A DNA stretch of 64,000 nt, taken from Cryptomeria japonica (taxonomy: Eukaryota; Streptophyta; Pinopsida; Cupressales; Cupressaceae). The DNA is taken from NCBI RefSeq assembly GCF_030272615.1, contig NC_081405.1:158955954-159019953 (forward strand). Direction: 5' to 3'. Numbering within the stretch: the first letter of the stretch is position 1; each line of letters begins with the position of its first letter. The notes beneath the pieces were generated by a model. That model was not told where the DNA came from and ran no database searches. It saw only the letters and a program-made list of their open reading frames with translations. A program made the translations under genes and the position numbers. Positions 23,047 through 38,969 of this stretch are shown in pieces.

Positions 23047-25822
23047 ATATGCAACATGCTCCTCCTCCACCCGGTGGTTCGGGCATGGGGTATGGTCCAA
23101 GAAGTCGGTCTCCACCTAAGAACAATTTGGAACAACAAAATAAGGACTTACAAAAGAAAATGGAGGACATAAATACACTGAAGCCAACTTACACAATGAG
23201 AGATATATGTCCCTATCCATTTAACAAAAGCATTCCAATGCCTCCATTTCCTACACACTTTGTGACACCTAAGTTTGATAAGTATAGAGGAAAAGGGGAT
23301 CCTAAGGCACATGTAAGATAGTTTTTCACAGCTTGCATTGAGGTAGCAGCAGAAGAGACATATTTGAAGAGATTATTCCCACAGAGCTTAGGTGATCAAG
23401 CTATGGAATGGTTCTCCCAACTCCCACCTGCAATTAAGTCATGGGGTGACTTAGAAAAGGCATTTATACAACCTTTCTCATACAAAATAGAGACAGACAT
23501 ATCAGTCACTACCTTGTGCAACACCAAGCAAAAGGATGGAGAATCTTTTTCATCATTTTTACAAAGATGGAGGAATCTAGCCAGCAGATGCTCTTGTGAA
23601 ATTCCACAAAAACAAATGGTAGAGATGTTCACCCAGAATGTCAACAAAGACATTGGTTATGACCTAAGAAAAGATTGCTTATCCACCTTTAAGGATGTCA
23701 TTGAAAAAGGCTTAGCAACAGAAAAGGTCCTAGTTGAGCAAGGCATCATCAAAATATTCAAGGAAAACAAAGAAGACTTTAAAGGAAAAGACAAGCCAAG
23801 ATTTTGGAACAAAAACAAGAACACAGTCAATGATGGTGTTGTGGATGCCAATACAGTACGACCCAAAATCATTTTTTTCTGGATCAAGCTCTACAAACAA
23901 TCAAGTGAATACTCAAACAACTTCCAAATCACAAAGGAAGTACACTCCATTGGGAGAACCACTAGAATCAGTTTTCAAGAAGCTAGTGGCAAACAAAATA
24001 ATAAAAATCCTAGATCTGCCTCCATATGAACCAAAGGTTAAAAGAAATTGGTGGAATGATGATGAGTATTGTGAATTTCATAAGAGCAAGGGCCATAAAA
24101 TAGGAAATTATCATCGACTGAAGAACATCATACAAGATCTTATTGATAGAAGTAACATTGAGATTGAAGGGCATTCATCCAATCAAGAACATGAGATGTT
24201 TAAAGAACCATTCCTAAAACATGACAAGGGAAAAGCTAAAGCCACATATGAGCAAACCAACTATACCAGAGCATCCTATAACTATGATTCAACTGTCAAT
24301 CAAATTTCGATGGATAATTATGTCTCTACCATTATCATCAAGGATAAAACGCTTGAGAATTATACCCAAAGACCCAAGATTGTCCTAAAAGGCATTGGAT
24401 CTTCTTCCGAACCTACCTCTGAATGTAATGTTACAACCCAACGAAGCAAATTCACTTTGCAAGGTTCTCCAGCTAAAAACACCTCATCAACCAAACCTGA
24501 GTATGACCTTGTAGAACAGTTAGGGAATATACCCGCGCTTATCTCAATCCTTGAGCTTTTACGCATATCCCCTGCATATAAAGCCATTCTTGACAAAACT
24601 TTGAGAGACACTTCCGTTCCCACTAATCTGAACGTGGACTGGTTTCAAGCCATGGTGGGATACCTTTCCGTTCCACATTCTCTTATTTTCACTGAAGTTG
24701 ACCACACATCTGTAAGCCAACCGCATAATGCACCTTTACACATTGAACACTTCCTACACAAACATCAAATAAAACGAGTCCTGATAGATGGAGGAGCTAG
24801 TCTCAATATATGTACATTAAATACTCTTAAGCAAATTGGGATATTCTAAAAAAGTTGTGAATGCTACAAACAAAATTACCATCAAGGCATATGATGATGA
24901 AGAGCATTCATCCAAAGGCACAATCACTTTACCTATCCTAGTTGGGCCAGTTACAAAAGATGTGGTTTGTCAAATCCTTGATCTAGAGCTCACATACAAC
25001 ATATTGCTAGGACATCCATGGATTCATGAGATGAGCGTAGTACCCTCAACATATCATCGATGTATCAAGTTTCCACATAATGGAGTTGAAGTGACTATCA
25101 AAGCTGATCCAAATCCATTTATATATTGCAACAATATACGGCCTAGATCAGAAATAACAATCCCAGTCAATCAAGAAGCTATTCCTTCATCAGCATATGT
25201 GAATCCGGAATCATTGAAAGCTTCTACATCAAAACAAACAGAGCTCAAACAAAAATTCAAGGTTAAAGACCTGGGATGTGGTGAGTATATCTTTCATGTT
25301 GATCAACTCCCACTATCTGCTAAGGTATTCAGTCAACAGGAATAATCTATAAACAATATGCAATATCAAGGAATTAGGTAAGAACCACCTAGTGTTGTGG
25401 CTACTAAGTCTGAATGCAAATCTCCTCTAGTGGTGCAAGAACCTCTTGATATCAATATTCCTAAGAGTCATTCCACCGAAGAATCTATTGAGTGTATCGC
25501 CAGCCCTCTTGAGAACTCACATAGCTTTACCATTTCATCCACTCATTCCATTTCCACTCCACTTCCAGACTTGGATCAACAAGAATCACAAAAGCCCTTA
25601 CTAATTGAGGATCAAAAATCAAGTTTTGAAAATAAAAATTTAAAAGTCAAAAATAAAGAAAAGTCCTTTAGTCCAAATCAAAATCAAAAGCTATTGGACT
25701 CTACAAAAATCAAAGTCAAGGATAAAAATCCTATGAAGCAAAAAGAATAAGATTTTATCTCCCCTAATACCAAAATAACTGGGGGCAAAAGTTCTACAAT
25801 TTCAAGTCAAAAAGCACACTTT

Positions 25823-26338
25823 TTGATCCTAAGTCTCCATCATGCTATCCTACTTTCACTTCTTTTCACAATCATAAGCCTTCATAACTCATCCACTTGT
25901 TTCACACATCCATTCCCTTCTGGTGATACATCATGGACCTTTAATGGAGCTTCCTCAAAGGACTTTGCTATTAGAGATGCCCAAACTTCTTTAGGTGACA
26001 CGCATATGGGCAAACTTAGTCCACACACTAGTAATTCTATCTTAGTTCCTTTATCAAGAAAGACAGTCACTCGAGCTACACATCATTTAGTCAAGGAACG
26101 ACACAGCTACAATCATAAGGTTAAGCCTCACACATTTGAGGTGGGTGACTTAGTTCTTAGAGAAAATCCTAAAAATCAGCAAGACAGAGAGAAGAAGGGA
26201 AAGTTTGAACCAAATTGGCTTGGTCCTAACATCATTACAACAGTTTATGGATCTGGTGCATATCAGCTCTCAACCACAAAGGGTGAACCTTTGGAGGATC
26301 CTATAAACAACATGCACCTTCGCGGGTTTTACACATAG
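25823..26338 (+). pseudogene. gypsy-type integrase C-terminal tail (fossil)
   Basis: The reading contains HTFEVGDLVLRENPKN, KFEPNWLGPNIITTVYGSGA and YQLSTTKGEPLEDPINNMHL, the typical GPY/F-like end of plant gypsy polyproteins. It follows a Ser/Lys-rich segment (25397-25750) of unknown identity. After it (26340-27920) I see only non-coding element sequence, with A-rich repeats of AAAAATCAAAAA near 26370-26430. Confidence 0.8.
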
Positions 26339-27919
26339 ATCTTTAGAATATCCTAATATCAAAAAACCAAAAAAATCAAAAAAATTCAAAAATACAAAAA
26401 AATCATAAAAATAAAAAAATCATTACTTGGTGAAAACCTAGCAAACAGGCACCTTGTGACACAAAAAAATTAAAAAACAGAAAATATTTCATCCAACGGT
26501 GAAAACCACTTCGGTGGCACCCTGGGAAAGTACCATGGTGAAAACCGAGTCACTGATGCCATGCATACAGACATTGCTCCTCCCTCCTTCAGGATTCACT
26601 TTCATCCTTCACTTCGCACACACTCACAACCTCTCCATCCATAATAAACTTACCCATTCCAATCATGGCATGTCATTGATCTACCTAAGATTGGTTATCC
26701 ATTCATAATCATCCTTCCTTTTCACCCCTTTTCATCCATAATAAATCAGCTCCTATCTGTGGCTAAGGCAAATCCTACATCTAGTAATGAGTGTGGAACT
26801 GAGAGCATCACACATTCTAAGGAGTACTGTTTCTTCTAGTTTTCTTCAATCTATTCGCATACAATCCACAATAAAGCAGCATTTGCATCGCCAATCCACA
26901 ATAAAAGTTTCGTCTTCTCTGCAATAAAGTATCGGTTTCATGGATTCAGTCAGTTTCAGATGAGACACAAGCAACAATGAACTTTCAACAAATCAAATAT
27001 TTCAACAGACTCAGACAACATTATTGTTCAGTGCTATCTATCCTTTTGTGAAAGTAAACATTGTGACCACAATCAAATAGACTTATACAAGTGACAAGAG
27101 ACACTAAACTTGAGGACTACAGTGGATGTTGGTGTCAAGTCTTGGTTTTGTTTTGATTTTATCCTTTTGGTGACATGTCTTTTAGCTTTTCCGGGATGTC
27201 TTTTACTAGAGATTTTATCTTCAGGATGTCTTTGACTAGAAAGGAGAGGATAGAGTATCGTCACCTATTTTTCTTTGTTGTCTGTGGATTGTCTCTTAGT
27301 AATGTTATGACTTGTCCAAGGATATGAGGACACTGTGAGTCTAGTATGAACTGGGGCATTCCTTGTTTGCAACTGTCTAATCTCCATGCAAACAGGTACA
27401 ATGACTTTCTGGGTCAAACATATATCTGGATTGTCATAACCTATTTGCCATAATAAAGCTCAATGATGATAATGCACAAGAAGCTCTTTCACTTTCATAT
27501 CTTCTATCTTCCATCCCCCTTTCTTGATTTACTTCCATCACCCTTCCCGAGTCCGTGTAGCCTGCTATCACATGACTAAGTATAATGACACACCAAAAAC
27601 ATTTGCATTTCATGTAGTTTCACCTGCATTACTACATATTAAGCATTTCATTCATACATATAGATATTACAATTGCATCACATCCTGCACACAACACATG
27701 TTAACACATTATATATTCTCATCATGTAAATAGCTATTTGCATTATCATATTCATCTGCATTTCATACATTCACATTTGCATATGCATAACATATTAAAA
27801 CATAAAAAAATAAAAAATATTGCATTTCATTATGTACATATTTGTATCCAAATTATAACCATCACATAAAAACATCTCATCACATAGGTACACATGCATA
27901 TAGCTACCGCAAGGATGCA

Positions 27920-29944
<2,025 letters not shown>

Positions 29945-30035
29945 AAGTTCAGATGGTGCTCGGAGTCTATGGGCCTCATGGCCCATAGCAATTGATTTAT
30001 TGTGTTGATACTCCCTTTTCTCTTGCAAGGTTTTC

Positions 30036-30050
30036 GACAAGTGGGAGATT
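30036..30050 (+). other. polypurine tract of the copia element
   Basis: A short purine-rich AAGTGGGAGA stretch directly precedes the 3' LTR, where plus-strand synthesis is primed in LTR elements. Confidence 0.65.
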
Positions 30051-30910
30051 TGTTGGGAAAATGGTGTCTCAACCTTGAATTTACATGAGCTTACTATTTA
30101 TAGTAAGTTTTCATTTGAGCATGAAATGGTATGCGAAGCTTCTAGTTGGCTAGATAAGAATTCCGATAAAGTAACGTCGCAAGATCACAGCTAGTTTTGA
30201 AGATATTAAATTTTCTGTTCTAGAGGGGTCTAATGAAAGGTTTAAATTTGATTTTTTTGAGGAATTTAGAGGCCCCAAAATTCCCTAAAAATTGGGTGTA
30301 AATGACATAACATTTACAAGGCAATAGAGCACTTCACAACCTTTTCGATGCTTCAAACGTTTCGTCAATAGGACACACGGTTCTCAAGTTATGGCCTCTG
30401 AAAGTTTGTACTCCTCAGATAGGAAATATAAAATACATCGGAGATATAAATGAGTTGTAAAAAGGGAGGGACGCGTCATAGGACATCTAGAAGGGATATA
30501 AGGTTGGCTACACCTTATTGAGTGGTTTTATCCCATGTTTTGTAATACCATTTGACGGTTTCTTGTATTGTATCTCATATATATGAGATGTGTGAGATAG
30601 AGGTTGTGTGTAAGAGTCTTATAGCTATTGAGTTACCTCTAAATCTCTGATTGTTGGTACTCCTACGAAGAGCTTTCTCTGCAAGTATATTGTAATCTAT
30701 TTTTTATTATGAAAATATATTGGGCGGCTTTTGGAGTGTGGGGTTTTCTCCCGAAAGGGTTTTCCCCTCATAAATCACTGTGTTATGGTTTGAATGTTAT
30801 TATATCTATTTTTGTTTTCCGTAACTTTTATGATTTTCTCTAAAAAAATTTGCATTACCTTCCTCTCAAGGTTAGTGTAGGAAGTTATTTCGCTACTTAA
30901 CTTCCTTACA
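30051..30910 (+). repeat. copia 3' LTR
   Basis: An 860-bp copy of the repeat at 14803-15674, with canonical TG...CA ends. It is followed at once by CTAGC and the resumed tandem-repeat unit. Confidence 0.93.
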
Positions 30911-31028
30911 CTAGCGATGTTGTCCCTTAAGTGCCCTTAGTGCAAAAATTATCAAACTTTGACAGTTGTTTCTCAGAATCTGTGGTACTTGTGAATGATC
31001 CATCTGAACCTACACGGTCATGTGAGAA
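30911..31028 (+). repeat. tandem repeat unit resumed (right part) with target duplication
   Basis: CTAGC (30911-30915) and then GATGTTGTCCCTTAAGTGCCC..TCAAACTTTGACAG..GGTCATGTGAG continue the 358-bp unit exactly where it was cut at 14802. The unit ends where GA-rich DNA begins. Confidence 0.92.
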
Positions 31029-31224
31029 GGGGAAAGGGATCTAGAGAGAGATTAATTAGGGGAGGGGGAAGGGAGGAGATGGAAGTATCAAAAAAGAGAG
31101 AGGGAGGGAAGGGTAAAGAGAGAGGGGTTGGGTAAGGGACGAGGGATAGAGGATTCCAAAAGAGGAAAGAAATTGAGGGGGTGGGAAAGGAAGAAAAGGG
31201 GAGAGGGAAAGGGATTGGGCAAGG

Positions 31225-31269
<45 letters not shown>

Positions 31270-31660
31270 TGGTATCAACAAAGGGATAGATTGTGGGCAA
31301 GGGAGGTGGGAGAGAGGGAGAGAATGGGAAAGGGAGAGGTGTTTGGCAAAGGAAAGGGGGAGAGGGATAGGTAGGTAAATAAGGGGAAATGGAGAGTGAG
31401 AGATAGGGAGAGAAGGGGGAAGGGTTAGATTGAGGGGGAGAGGGGAGAGATGGAAGTATCAACAAAGGGAGAGAGACAGAGAGACAGAGAGAGAGGGTGT
31501 GGGTAAGGGAGAGAGGGGGAGAGGGGAGAAAGGAAGAGAAGGGTGAAGGGAGAGGGGGGAGAGAGAGAAGTGGATAGGAAGAGGGGGAGAGGGAGAGAAG
31601 TAGAAAGGGAGAGGGGGAGGGGGAGAGAGAGAGGGAGAGAGCTCAATATCTAGAAGTACA
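31029..31660. repeat. GA-rich low-complexity block
   Basis: Purine-rich plus strand with GAGAGGGAGAGA variants and a pure GA run near 31230-31261. Open frames on either strand here (Pro/Ser/Leu-rich or Arg/Glu-rich) are composition artefacts. A further 31660-32690 is AT-rich DNA, with ATATTATA-type repeats at 31800-32010 and no gene seen. Confidence 0.9.
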
Positions 31661-32699
31661 ATACATAGGAGGAGAGAGTTGGGTACAAATAAGTGTACAA
31701 GGTGCTAGGGATAGCAGGAGAGATAGACCTATAGATAGAGGGAAAGAGTGTCCAAATGGGAGATTATATGAGGGATCCAACAAAACATATAGTTTATTTA
31801 ATATAAAATGTTATATCAAGATATATATGTTTATTAATATTTATATATCAATATCATTAATTATATTATATTATGTATTAGTAATATATATAAATATTTA
31901 TATAATATATAAAATAATATTGTAAATATTATACATAATAGTAATATAATATATTATATATTATACATAATTATATAAGAGGTTATAATATATCATATTT
32001 TATATTTAAAAAAAAAAATAACGAAAATCAAATATTTGAAGGTATCAGATATCTGTTGCCTATGGATTAATCTGATATTTGTTAAACCTCTGACAAAAAT
32101 CTGCAACCTTGGTATTTTCCTCAAGGTTGCTTTCAGATTTGGCTAGGATACGCCAAACCTAGAAAGTCAACACAAAAAATATATTTAGGAGTTTTCCTTT
32201 CTTTTCCAAACTTCACCCTAGTGGCTGATGACTTTTTTTTTCCCGAAATTGATGAAACAAAAAGGGTTTTTTAAGGATATTCTCAACTTTCCACCAATAT
32301 AAAATATGCCTTATTTTGACTTTAATAAATAGTTATTATACATTTTCTATTTGAATTACGACTAAAGTCCTAATTGATAGATTGATTGAAAAAAATCTAT
32401 AACTTTCAAACAATATCACATTTTTTGAATCCAAAACTAGCGTCACATTCTATGCTCCGTATACTATAGGATTAAAAGTAATGAATTTCATAAATTTTTA
32501 ACCAAGTTTTTTATTAAGGGAAAACAGGTTTTGATGGGTCCCTGAAACCTAGTACAAAAGGAAGATCAAAAGATAAGCATTAATGCATAGCTAAACAAGA
32601 GACAATACCGAAAGAAAAGACAATTGGCATACAAAATGCCAGCAAGTAAAAGATCAGAATAGACTAAAAACCAAAAATGACTGACTAAAGCTTGGGCTT

Positions 32700-33868
32700 A
32701 GGTCAAATTTTGAAGCATCTTCGCCGCTTCCAGCTCCAACTGATCCATAGTTTCCGTAGCCCGCTTGATGTCCTCTATTTATTTTCTCTGGTACTGCATC
32801 CTTTTGGTATTGGCTCTGGTTCTTCTTCTGATCCTAGTTTCCTTATCCTCAAGGGTGTCATCTTTGACCTCAATAATACCCTCTGCAGCTTTTACCCTTG
32901 GTAACTCTCCAACTTACAAACGAGGGTTTTCATGCTCACCGAGGTAGCCTTCAGGATCCTGTGGCTCTACTCCCCAATTTTTTAAAGTGTGTTGTCAATA
33001 CCATCCAATCTGTGATCAGTAGCATCTGCTCTATTTACCAGGTGAGTAAAACTATTGTGGTTAGCATTTATAATCTCCTCTACATTGCCAATTGCCTTGG
33101 TTAGCTCACTAAGACATTCTGGGAGGGAGTTTTCGTAACCTAGGGCCTATAAGGTATCGATTCTCCCAGCTTCATGGGCTTGCTTGACTTTTATGCCCTC
33201 GATTTCCTTTTGAATCCAGTTGAGTGCTTGTTTGAAGTTCTTCATCCCGTTATTTATGCAAAGGCCTATGTCCACTTGATGCTCTTCCTGGTTCTTGACA
33301 TCCAAGGTATTAAGATTGACCTCCAAACTAACCTCTTTATCCTCATTGTTTTGATCATCTTTCGTTGTTGTGTCCTCCTCCATGGTGCTCTTTTGCTTCA
33401 AATCAGACCTAAGAGGTGACCTTTCTTCCACCTCCCTGCCTTTTGAATTCTTCTTTTTTTCTGTTTCAGGCTCACCTGGGTTTGAACCTCGTTGCTTCCA
33501 ATGTCCGTGTCATTGTCAGTCCCTTCCTCCTCCTCATTCCAACTATCATCCTCCCCTCTCCATTTATTGTTAGCAAACCCTTTGTTTTGTCTCTCTTGTT
33601 CTAATTTTTTCTTTCGTCTGCTTGATCCAGCCATTTGGAAGTCATCTTCAATCTCTGCTTCCGTATCATAGTCGTCACCTTCTTCCTCTTTCGACTTGTC
33701 AAAATCTTCATCCGAGTCAGAAATCTCTGCAATATTCATCTGGATGGTCATGTTCTTGATGTGATTATACAGAATCACCATCAATCCTTCATACATTGCT
33801 AGGTTAATGTGAGGATTGGAAATGGCATCCTTAATCCCCGCGTTAACCAAGCTATCATGGTCAAACAT
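32700..33868 (-). pseudogene. acidic, coiled-coil-like ORF pair of unknown family
   Basis: Two overlapping minus-strand frames run 33868-33398 (156 aa) and 33431-33147 (94 aa). The first begins MFDHDSLVNAGIKDAISNPH and has an acidic centre (SDSDEDFDKSKEEEGDDYD), then a basic SSRRKKKLEQERQNK stretch. The second is Glu/Lys-rich with heptad-like spacing (FKQALNWIQKEIEGIKVKQA), and further interrupted frames down to about 32700 keep that character (DATDHRLDGIDNTLKNWG, ETMDQLELEAAKML). A frame change between two matching-composition halves suggests one decayed protein. It may be the ORF1 or gag-like protein of an unidentified element. A loosely similar segment occurs at 63300-63420. No function is assigned. 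Confidence 0.4.
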
Positions 33869-33869
33869 A

Positions 33870-36479
33870 CAAGTTTTTTGTATTTTTAAAAAGTTGTAGT
33901 AAAAAATTCATAATTAATTATTTAGTTTGAAAAAATTACAAAAAAATATGTGTCACATAGATGGAAGTGGGTCTTCTAATTATATCTAAAATCTTATAGA
34001 AAAATATTATGATTTGATTGTGGTTAGGGTGGTCAAATAGACACCTACTTCTTATCTCTCTCCTCGAATTTTAGTAATACTACATTGAAATTTCAATTTT
34101 TTGCCAAATAGATTTTTTTTGTTTTCAGAAAACGACTAGTATCTTAGAAACCATATTTAATTTCCTACAGATTCTATTCTTACATATTTTTTAAATAATG
34201 TTGATAACTTATTCAAAATTTTACGTCAAGTTTCCTAACTCTGTTTTTCTGAATTTTCATTGCCACTTAAAGTCCTAGTTTGGTCCACCATGATCCTACA
34301 CATACCCTTAAAAAAAGCATAAAGATAAAATCCTAGATGTAAATCATAGGTAAGGATTGAATTAGAGCTTGACAAGTGTCTTCATCCTATGTAATGAGAC
34401 AACATGATCTAAATATAACTCAATCTAATAATAGAAAAGCACTACTAATTTGAGATAAATCCCAAAATTAAATATTTATATTATAATTTTTTACTATAAT
34501 TCCTATTTAGTTTTTTTAGTATAAAATGTCTACATGACCAACTATACTTAGATCCATTAAAATGACTTTAATAACTAGCAATTGCAAGTTTTTTCTTGGA
34601 ACAAAATAGCGGTAGGTTCACATTCGCAAATGTGAAATGGAATATTAAATTGCAAATTTAATGTTTTGGCATGGAAGTCAAATATCTCTTGTTTTATTCA
34701 ATAGTACATTTTCATAATTGAAACATTTAATGCCAAGATCACAAATGGAAATGTGTTTTTCCTTTCTAATAAAGTTCTAACTCGTGCATTTTCAATAGGC
34801 ATATGAATCATGACACCCTCACAACATTATAAAACTCTTAACTAACAATGTAATAGAATTGTCAGGTAGAACTATTTCCAAAATGAGATCCAAAATTTTT
34901 AATTCAAACAACAAAGCAAATTTATACAAAAAAAAAGTGGCATACAAGTCTAATGTAGACATTCATTAGATTCATATCTCTAAAATCAAAGACAATTTGT
35001 AGGAATAGATGAAATGGGAGAATTGAAAACATACAATTCAATTTTAATAAGAAAAAATTATTATTATCTTATATTTAAATATTATAAATTAGTATTGATT
35101 TCTCTAAAATGAGATACATTATAAATTACAAAAAATTATACACAAAACATAAACCTTAAATTTCTAAATAGATGTTAAAAAATATTTAAGATAATCTTCA
35201 AAATATTCTAAAAGCAGATAAATCATTGACAATTTAAAAAATAATATTCAAGATATTCTAAAACAAAAAATTTAAATTTCTAAATTGATATTAAAAAATA
35301 AGCAAATAATTTTTAAAATATGTTAAAAAGAAAAAATATTTTCTCTAAAATGAAAAACATTATAAATTAAAAAAAATGCACACAAAACATAAAATTGTCA
35401 TTTTTTAATGATCAGTAAAAACTAACAATGACAATTTTCCTACCTACACTATTTTATGTCAACGCAACTGACAATGACAATTATCCTCCTTAAACCATTT
35501 TAATTTTGTCAATGACAATTTTCCAGCTCATAAAACCTATTGACAAAATATAATATTTTTTTATTTTTCTATATTATTTTATGTGCCTTTGTTTCATTTA
35601 CCATCACCAATCATTCCAGAAAACACCATCCACACAGCTTTTTAAGTGCTGCATATCCCTAGCCTCTAGGCATGTGTTTATTTTCGGTCCTCGGAATAAT
35701 AATGGAAAACAGCATCAACTCTGCAAATATCCGCCACTACGATCGGCTAGGCGCAATAGGGACCACTACCAACAACAATCATTAATATCTTGTCGTTTCA
35801 ATTTTAATTTTTCTCACGTTTTGCTTCTTTAACAGGAAAGATTAATTTTCGAATCCATCTGAGAAGCGTTAAGCATCACTGCATCAGGCGGCATCCCCTG
35901 GCGACCATGAAATTTCATTTAACCTAACTATTAGGATGCCTGTTCAGATAAGATTAAAAATTCTTTGATGTCTTTCTGAAAAATTCATTTACATCATCAA
36001 TCTCCAAAGATGAGTTGTGATATTGTATAATTTTGTTTTAAATCTATAAAAGTATGGTGTAATTGCTTAGTTCACGTTGGATTTGGATAGATACTAAGTA
36101 GGGGAAAGGATTTAGTAGTTGTGCACCCTAACTTCGCATTTCTCAAAATCTTACGTGGAAATTTCAAATCACTCTGATTTTTTTACAGCGGCTTACTTGG
36201 CAAGTCCCCTCCTTATAACGAAGGTTTCAGGGCCACATCATCAAATATGATGCCACATCAACAAGTTTTTTGTCAAGGTGTCCAATACAACCCAAAAAAA
36301 AAGTGAGACCAATAGGCATGCAAAAGAGACCCCAATAATTGTGTGGCTGATATGGCATCCCCTGATTGGTTACTTTTTACAATTTAAGTACATTTCCTAA
36401 CAACTATTGGTAAATTTCCTTACAACTATTGGTACATTTACTAACAAAAATTGATATTTAATGTTTCAAACAATAGATT
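33870..36479. other. AT-rich stretch without recognised gene
   Basis: About 2.6 kb with no family I recognise. 35040-35560 contains loose repeats of AAAATATT, ACAAAACATAAA and TGACAATGACAATT. The final 400 bp has two copies of ACAACTATTGGTA(A/C)ATTT. Confidence 0.5.
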
Positions 36480-38250
36480 TGTAGTCACATAAATCTGTCC
36501 ACTTAATTAAATGAATACTTAGTATTTATTTGATTATTTAACCATCAATTAATAATTAATTAAATTAATATTTAATTAATTCATCTTAACCCTATTCTCC
36601 TATTAATTAAATAAATTATTCAATTTATTTGATTTAATTCACTTAACCAAATTCAGACCATTAATTAAATAAATAAATCATATTTATTTAATTAAATATT
36701 CTCTCACATTTAAATAAATTAATATTTATTTAAATCCCCCAAAATCCCACCTCTCACATTTAAATAAATTAACATTTATTTAAATCACCTTTATCCTCTA
36801 CCCACTTGCATTTTCCTACAAATGCAAGTTGCACAATTATTTTAAATAAATAATTTATTTAAATCACCTTTATCCTCCACCCACTTGTATTTTCCTACAA
36901 AAGCAAGTTGCACAACTATTTTAAATAAATTATTTATTTAAAATCCTATTTATCCTCACCCACTTGAAACCTTTAATGGTTTCCCTTAAAGTATTCAAAC
37001 TTGATGGCTTTAAAGTCTTCAAACTTGATGGCTTCCTTCTATAGTCTTCTTAAGACTTTAATGGTTTTCCTTAAAGTCTTCAAGCCTTTAATGGTTTCCC
37101 TCAAAGTTTTCAAGCATTTTAATGCTTTATCTTCATTTTTCTCATTTAAATAAATTAATATTTATTTGAATATTTATCCAAATGCAAATTACACCATTTA
37201 ATTGAAATAAATGATTTTATTTTAATTGAAAATACCAAAATTTCTCCCACTTGCATTTTCTTACAAAATCCACTTGCATGCCTAAACCCCTTCTAGAATT
37301 TTCTAATCACTTCTAAATAACCTAACCCCTTCTCTAAACTTTGTCACATTCCTAAGCAAAAGGGAAGTCACTTCTCAAACCCTCAAAGTCTTTGATAACC
37401 ATTAAAGGCTTTCAACCTTCAACCACTAAATGGCTCAAAGTCTTTGATAACCATTGAAAGCTTTCAACCTTCAACCACTTAATCCCCAAAGTCTCCAATA
37501 ACCATTAATGGTTACCTCAAACCCTCCCACATGGTTAAAATATTTGTTTTGACTCAACCTCTACCCAACCCAAAGGTCTCATTAGGCCATTAATGCTTTG
37601 ACCATGATTATCTCTTAATCATTTGCACAAAGGTTTATCCTTGCATTAACTCCTAATCCAATGGGTAATCCTAACTTAGGCTTGACCCTTACCTTCTAGA
37701 TAACCATGAAGTCTTCTCAGGCATTCAATGCCTCCAACCCCTTCTCTTAACCCAACCCTATGTTGACACTTGTCACCATTTTATTGGTGCAAATTATGCA
37801 CATGGATCCCCAACTTTCAAGCTTGACCCTTGATTAAACCCTTCAATCATGGCCATCCATTGCCCCATTTCTTCTATAAATAGAACCCTTCTCCTCAAGC
37901 AAAAAGGAAGCATTAGAGTATTGTTGTTATACTGGCATTAGCATAGAGCTTTCTCATAGCATCACTATCTACACTTGCATAGCATTTGCTTATCATATTC
38001 AACTATCTTGAATCTCCATATGGCATCCATGGCTAGTGCTAAAAGCTAAGAGCTACACTCATTTGGGACTTGGAGAGGAGAGGAACAAAGGAGGAGCAAC
38101 TATGAGCATCTTGATTAGCTATTTTATTCTATGTTTATATGCTTTCTATTTCATGCTTAATATCTCTCTTGATATGCCTGTTTAGGATAATCTTTTGTTA
38201 CTAACACTAACGTTTGTTTCTTGTGCTCTTGTGTGTGTTGCCATCAAACA
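36480..38250 (+). mobile_element. solo LTR (about 1.77 kb), gypsy-like
   Basis: It starts TGTAGTCACATAAATCTGTCC and ends CCATCAAACA, with a 4-bp GATT on both sides (36476-36479 and 38251-38254). The opening AATTAAAT/ATTTATTTAA runs mirror the LTR at 17217. A TATA-like CTATAAATAGA lies near 37872. Internal repeats are ACCCACTTG..TTTTCCTACAAA and 'TTTAATGGTTTCCCT'. No primer-binding site or internal region follows, so a solo LTR is inferred. The duplication is short, which limits confidence. Confidence 0.6.
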
Positions 38251-38399
38251 GATTTTCTAATCCTTTTTGCAGAGCATCAAGATTTTATTTGTTCAATTTT
38301 TGAAACAAAAGATATCAACAACCCTCACAACAATTGATATATGCTCAACTAGTGTACTCTTCGCCTATATAACAACCATTTCAAGACTTGAAAGTTAGC

Positions 38400-38757
38400 C
38401 AGTCTCAATTGGATGCAGCTATTCTTGCTCCAAAACGGACCTGTCGTACAAACGATATGCATTTGGAGCCCTATGTGCATACATCCCTCCCATGCCCATT
38501 TCTAGGATAGCGTGGAGGTGACGGACGTTGGAAAGTGATGACCGCAGACCGCAGACCGCACCGGGTAGGGGCTTGGTTAGGACCCGAAAGGCGGGAAAGG
38601 ACAGTACTGCTGGTGGTTTGGGTCCCCCTGAAATCTGTCAACCTTTTGGCTCACCGCTCCCGTTCGCAGATGTCGTCGTTCCCGTCCAAACAATTATGTC
38701 GTTAACGTTGCAATTCAAACAAATTCCCGTTGGAACCGATCACTTACCATCTTGAAT
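38400..38757 (+). other. CpG- and G+C-rich island of unknown origin with a 75-aa ORF
   Basis: A block richer in G+C than its surroundings contains three copies of GACCGCA (38539-38560) and an ORF at 38528-38755 starting MESDDRRPQTAPGRGLVRTR and ending in a stop just before AT-rich DNA. No domain is recognised. It could be a remnant of a first exon or of an LTR. Coding is not supported beyond the open frame. Confidence 0.35.
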
Positions 38758-38969
38758 TGAATTATATTATAGTATTATAATATTATTATATTATTATATT
38801 ATTATGTGGAGATATATGAAATTGTATATATCCATTTAGACTATTTTTAATAAATATTTATGTGTTACAAGATTAAAGCGTATACAAAATTGATATCTCT
38901 AATATACAAAATTGTAAGATATTTATTAGACTTTTATTTAATGATAGTTTAAAACATTATTTAATGCTC

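Larger units (their letters stand above)
20546..25345 (+). pseudogene. gypsy-type gag and protease parts (fossil)
   Basis: The parts seen are an acidic gag N-terminus (from about 20546), a Pro/Gln-rich segment before and after the inserted solo LTR, a Retrotrans_gag core (LPPAIKSWGDLEKAFIQPF, SFSSFLQRWRNLASRC, about 23400-23640), a CEFHKSKGHKIGNYHRLKN zinc-binding-like segment (about 24070) and retropepsin motifs (IKRVLIDGGASLNIC near 24770; YNILLGHPWIHEM near 25000). Broken. Confidence 0.85.

Noticed and set aside
31018-31646. Pro/Ser/Leu-rich open frames
   Set aside because: GA/TC low-complexity composition artefacts. The same applies to 43418-43795, 45596-46086, 47751-48910 and 48993-49525.
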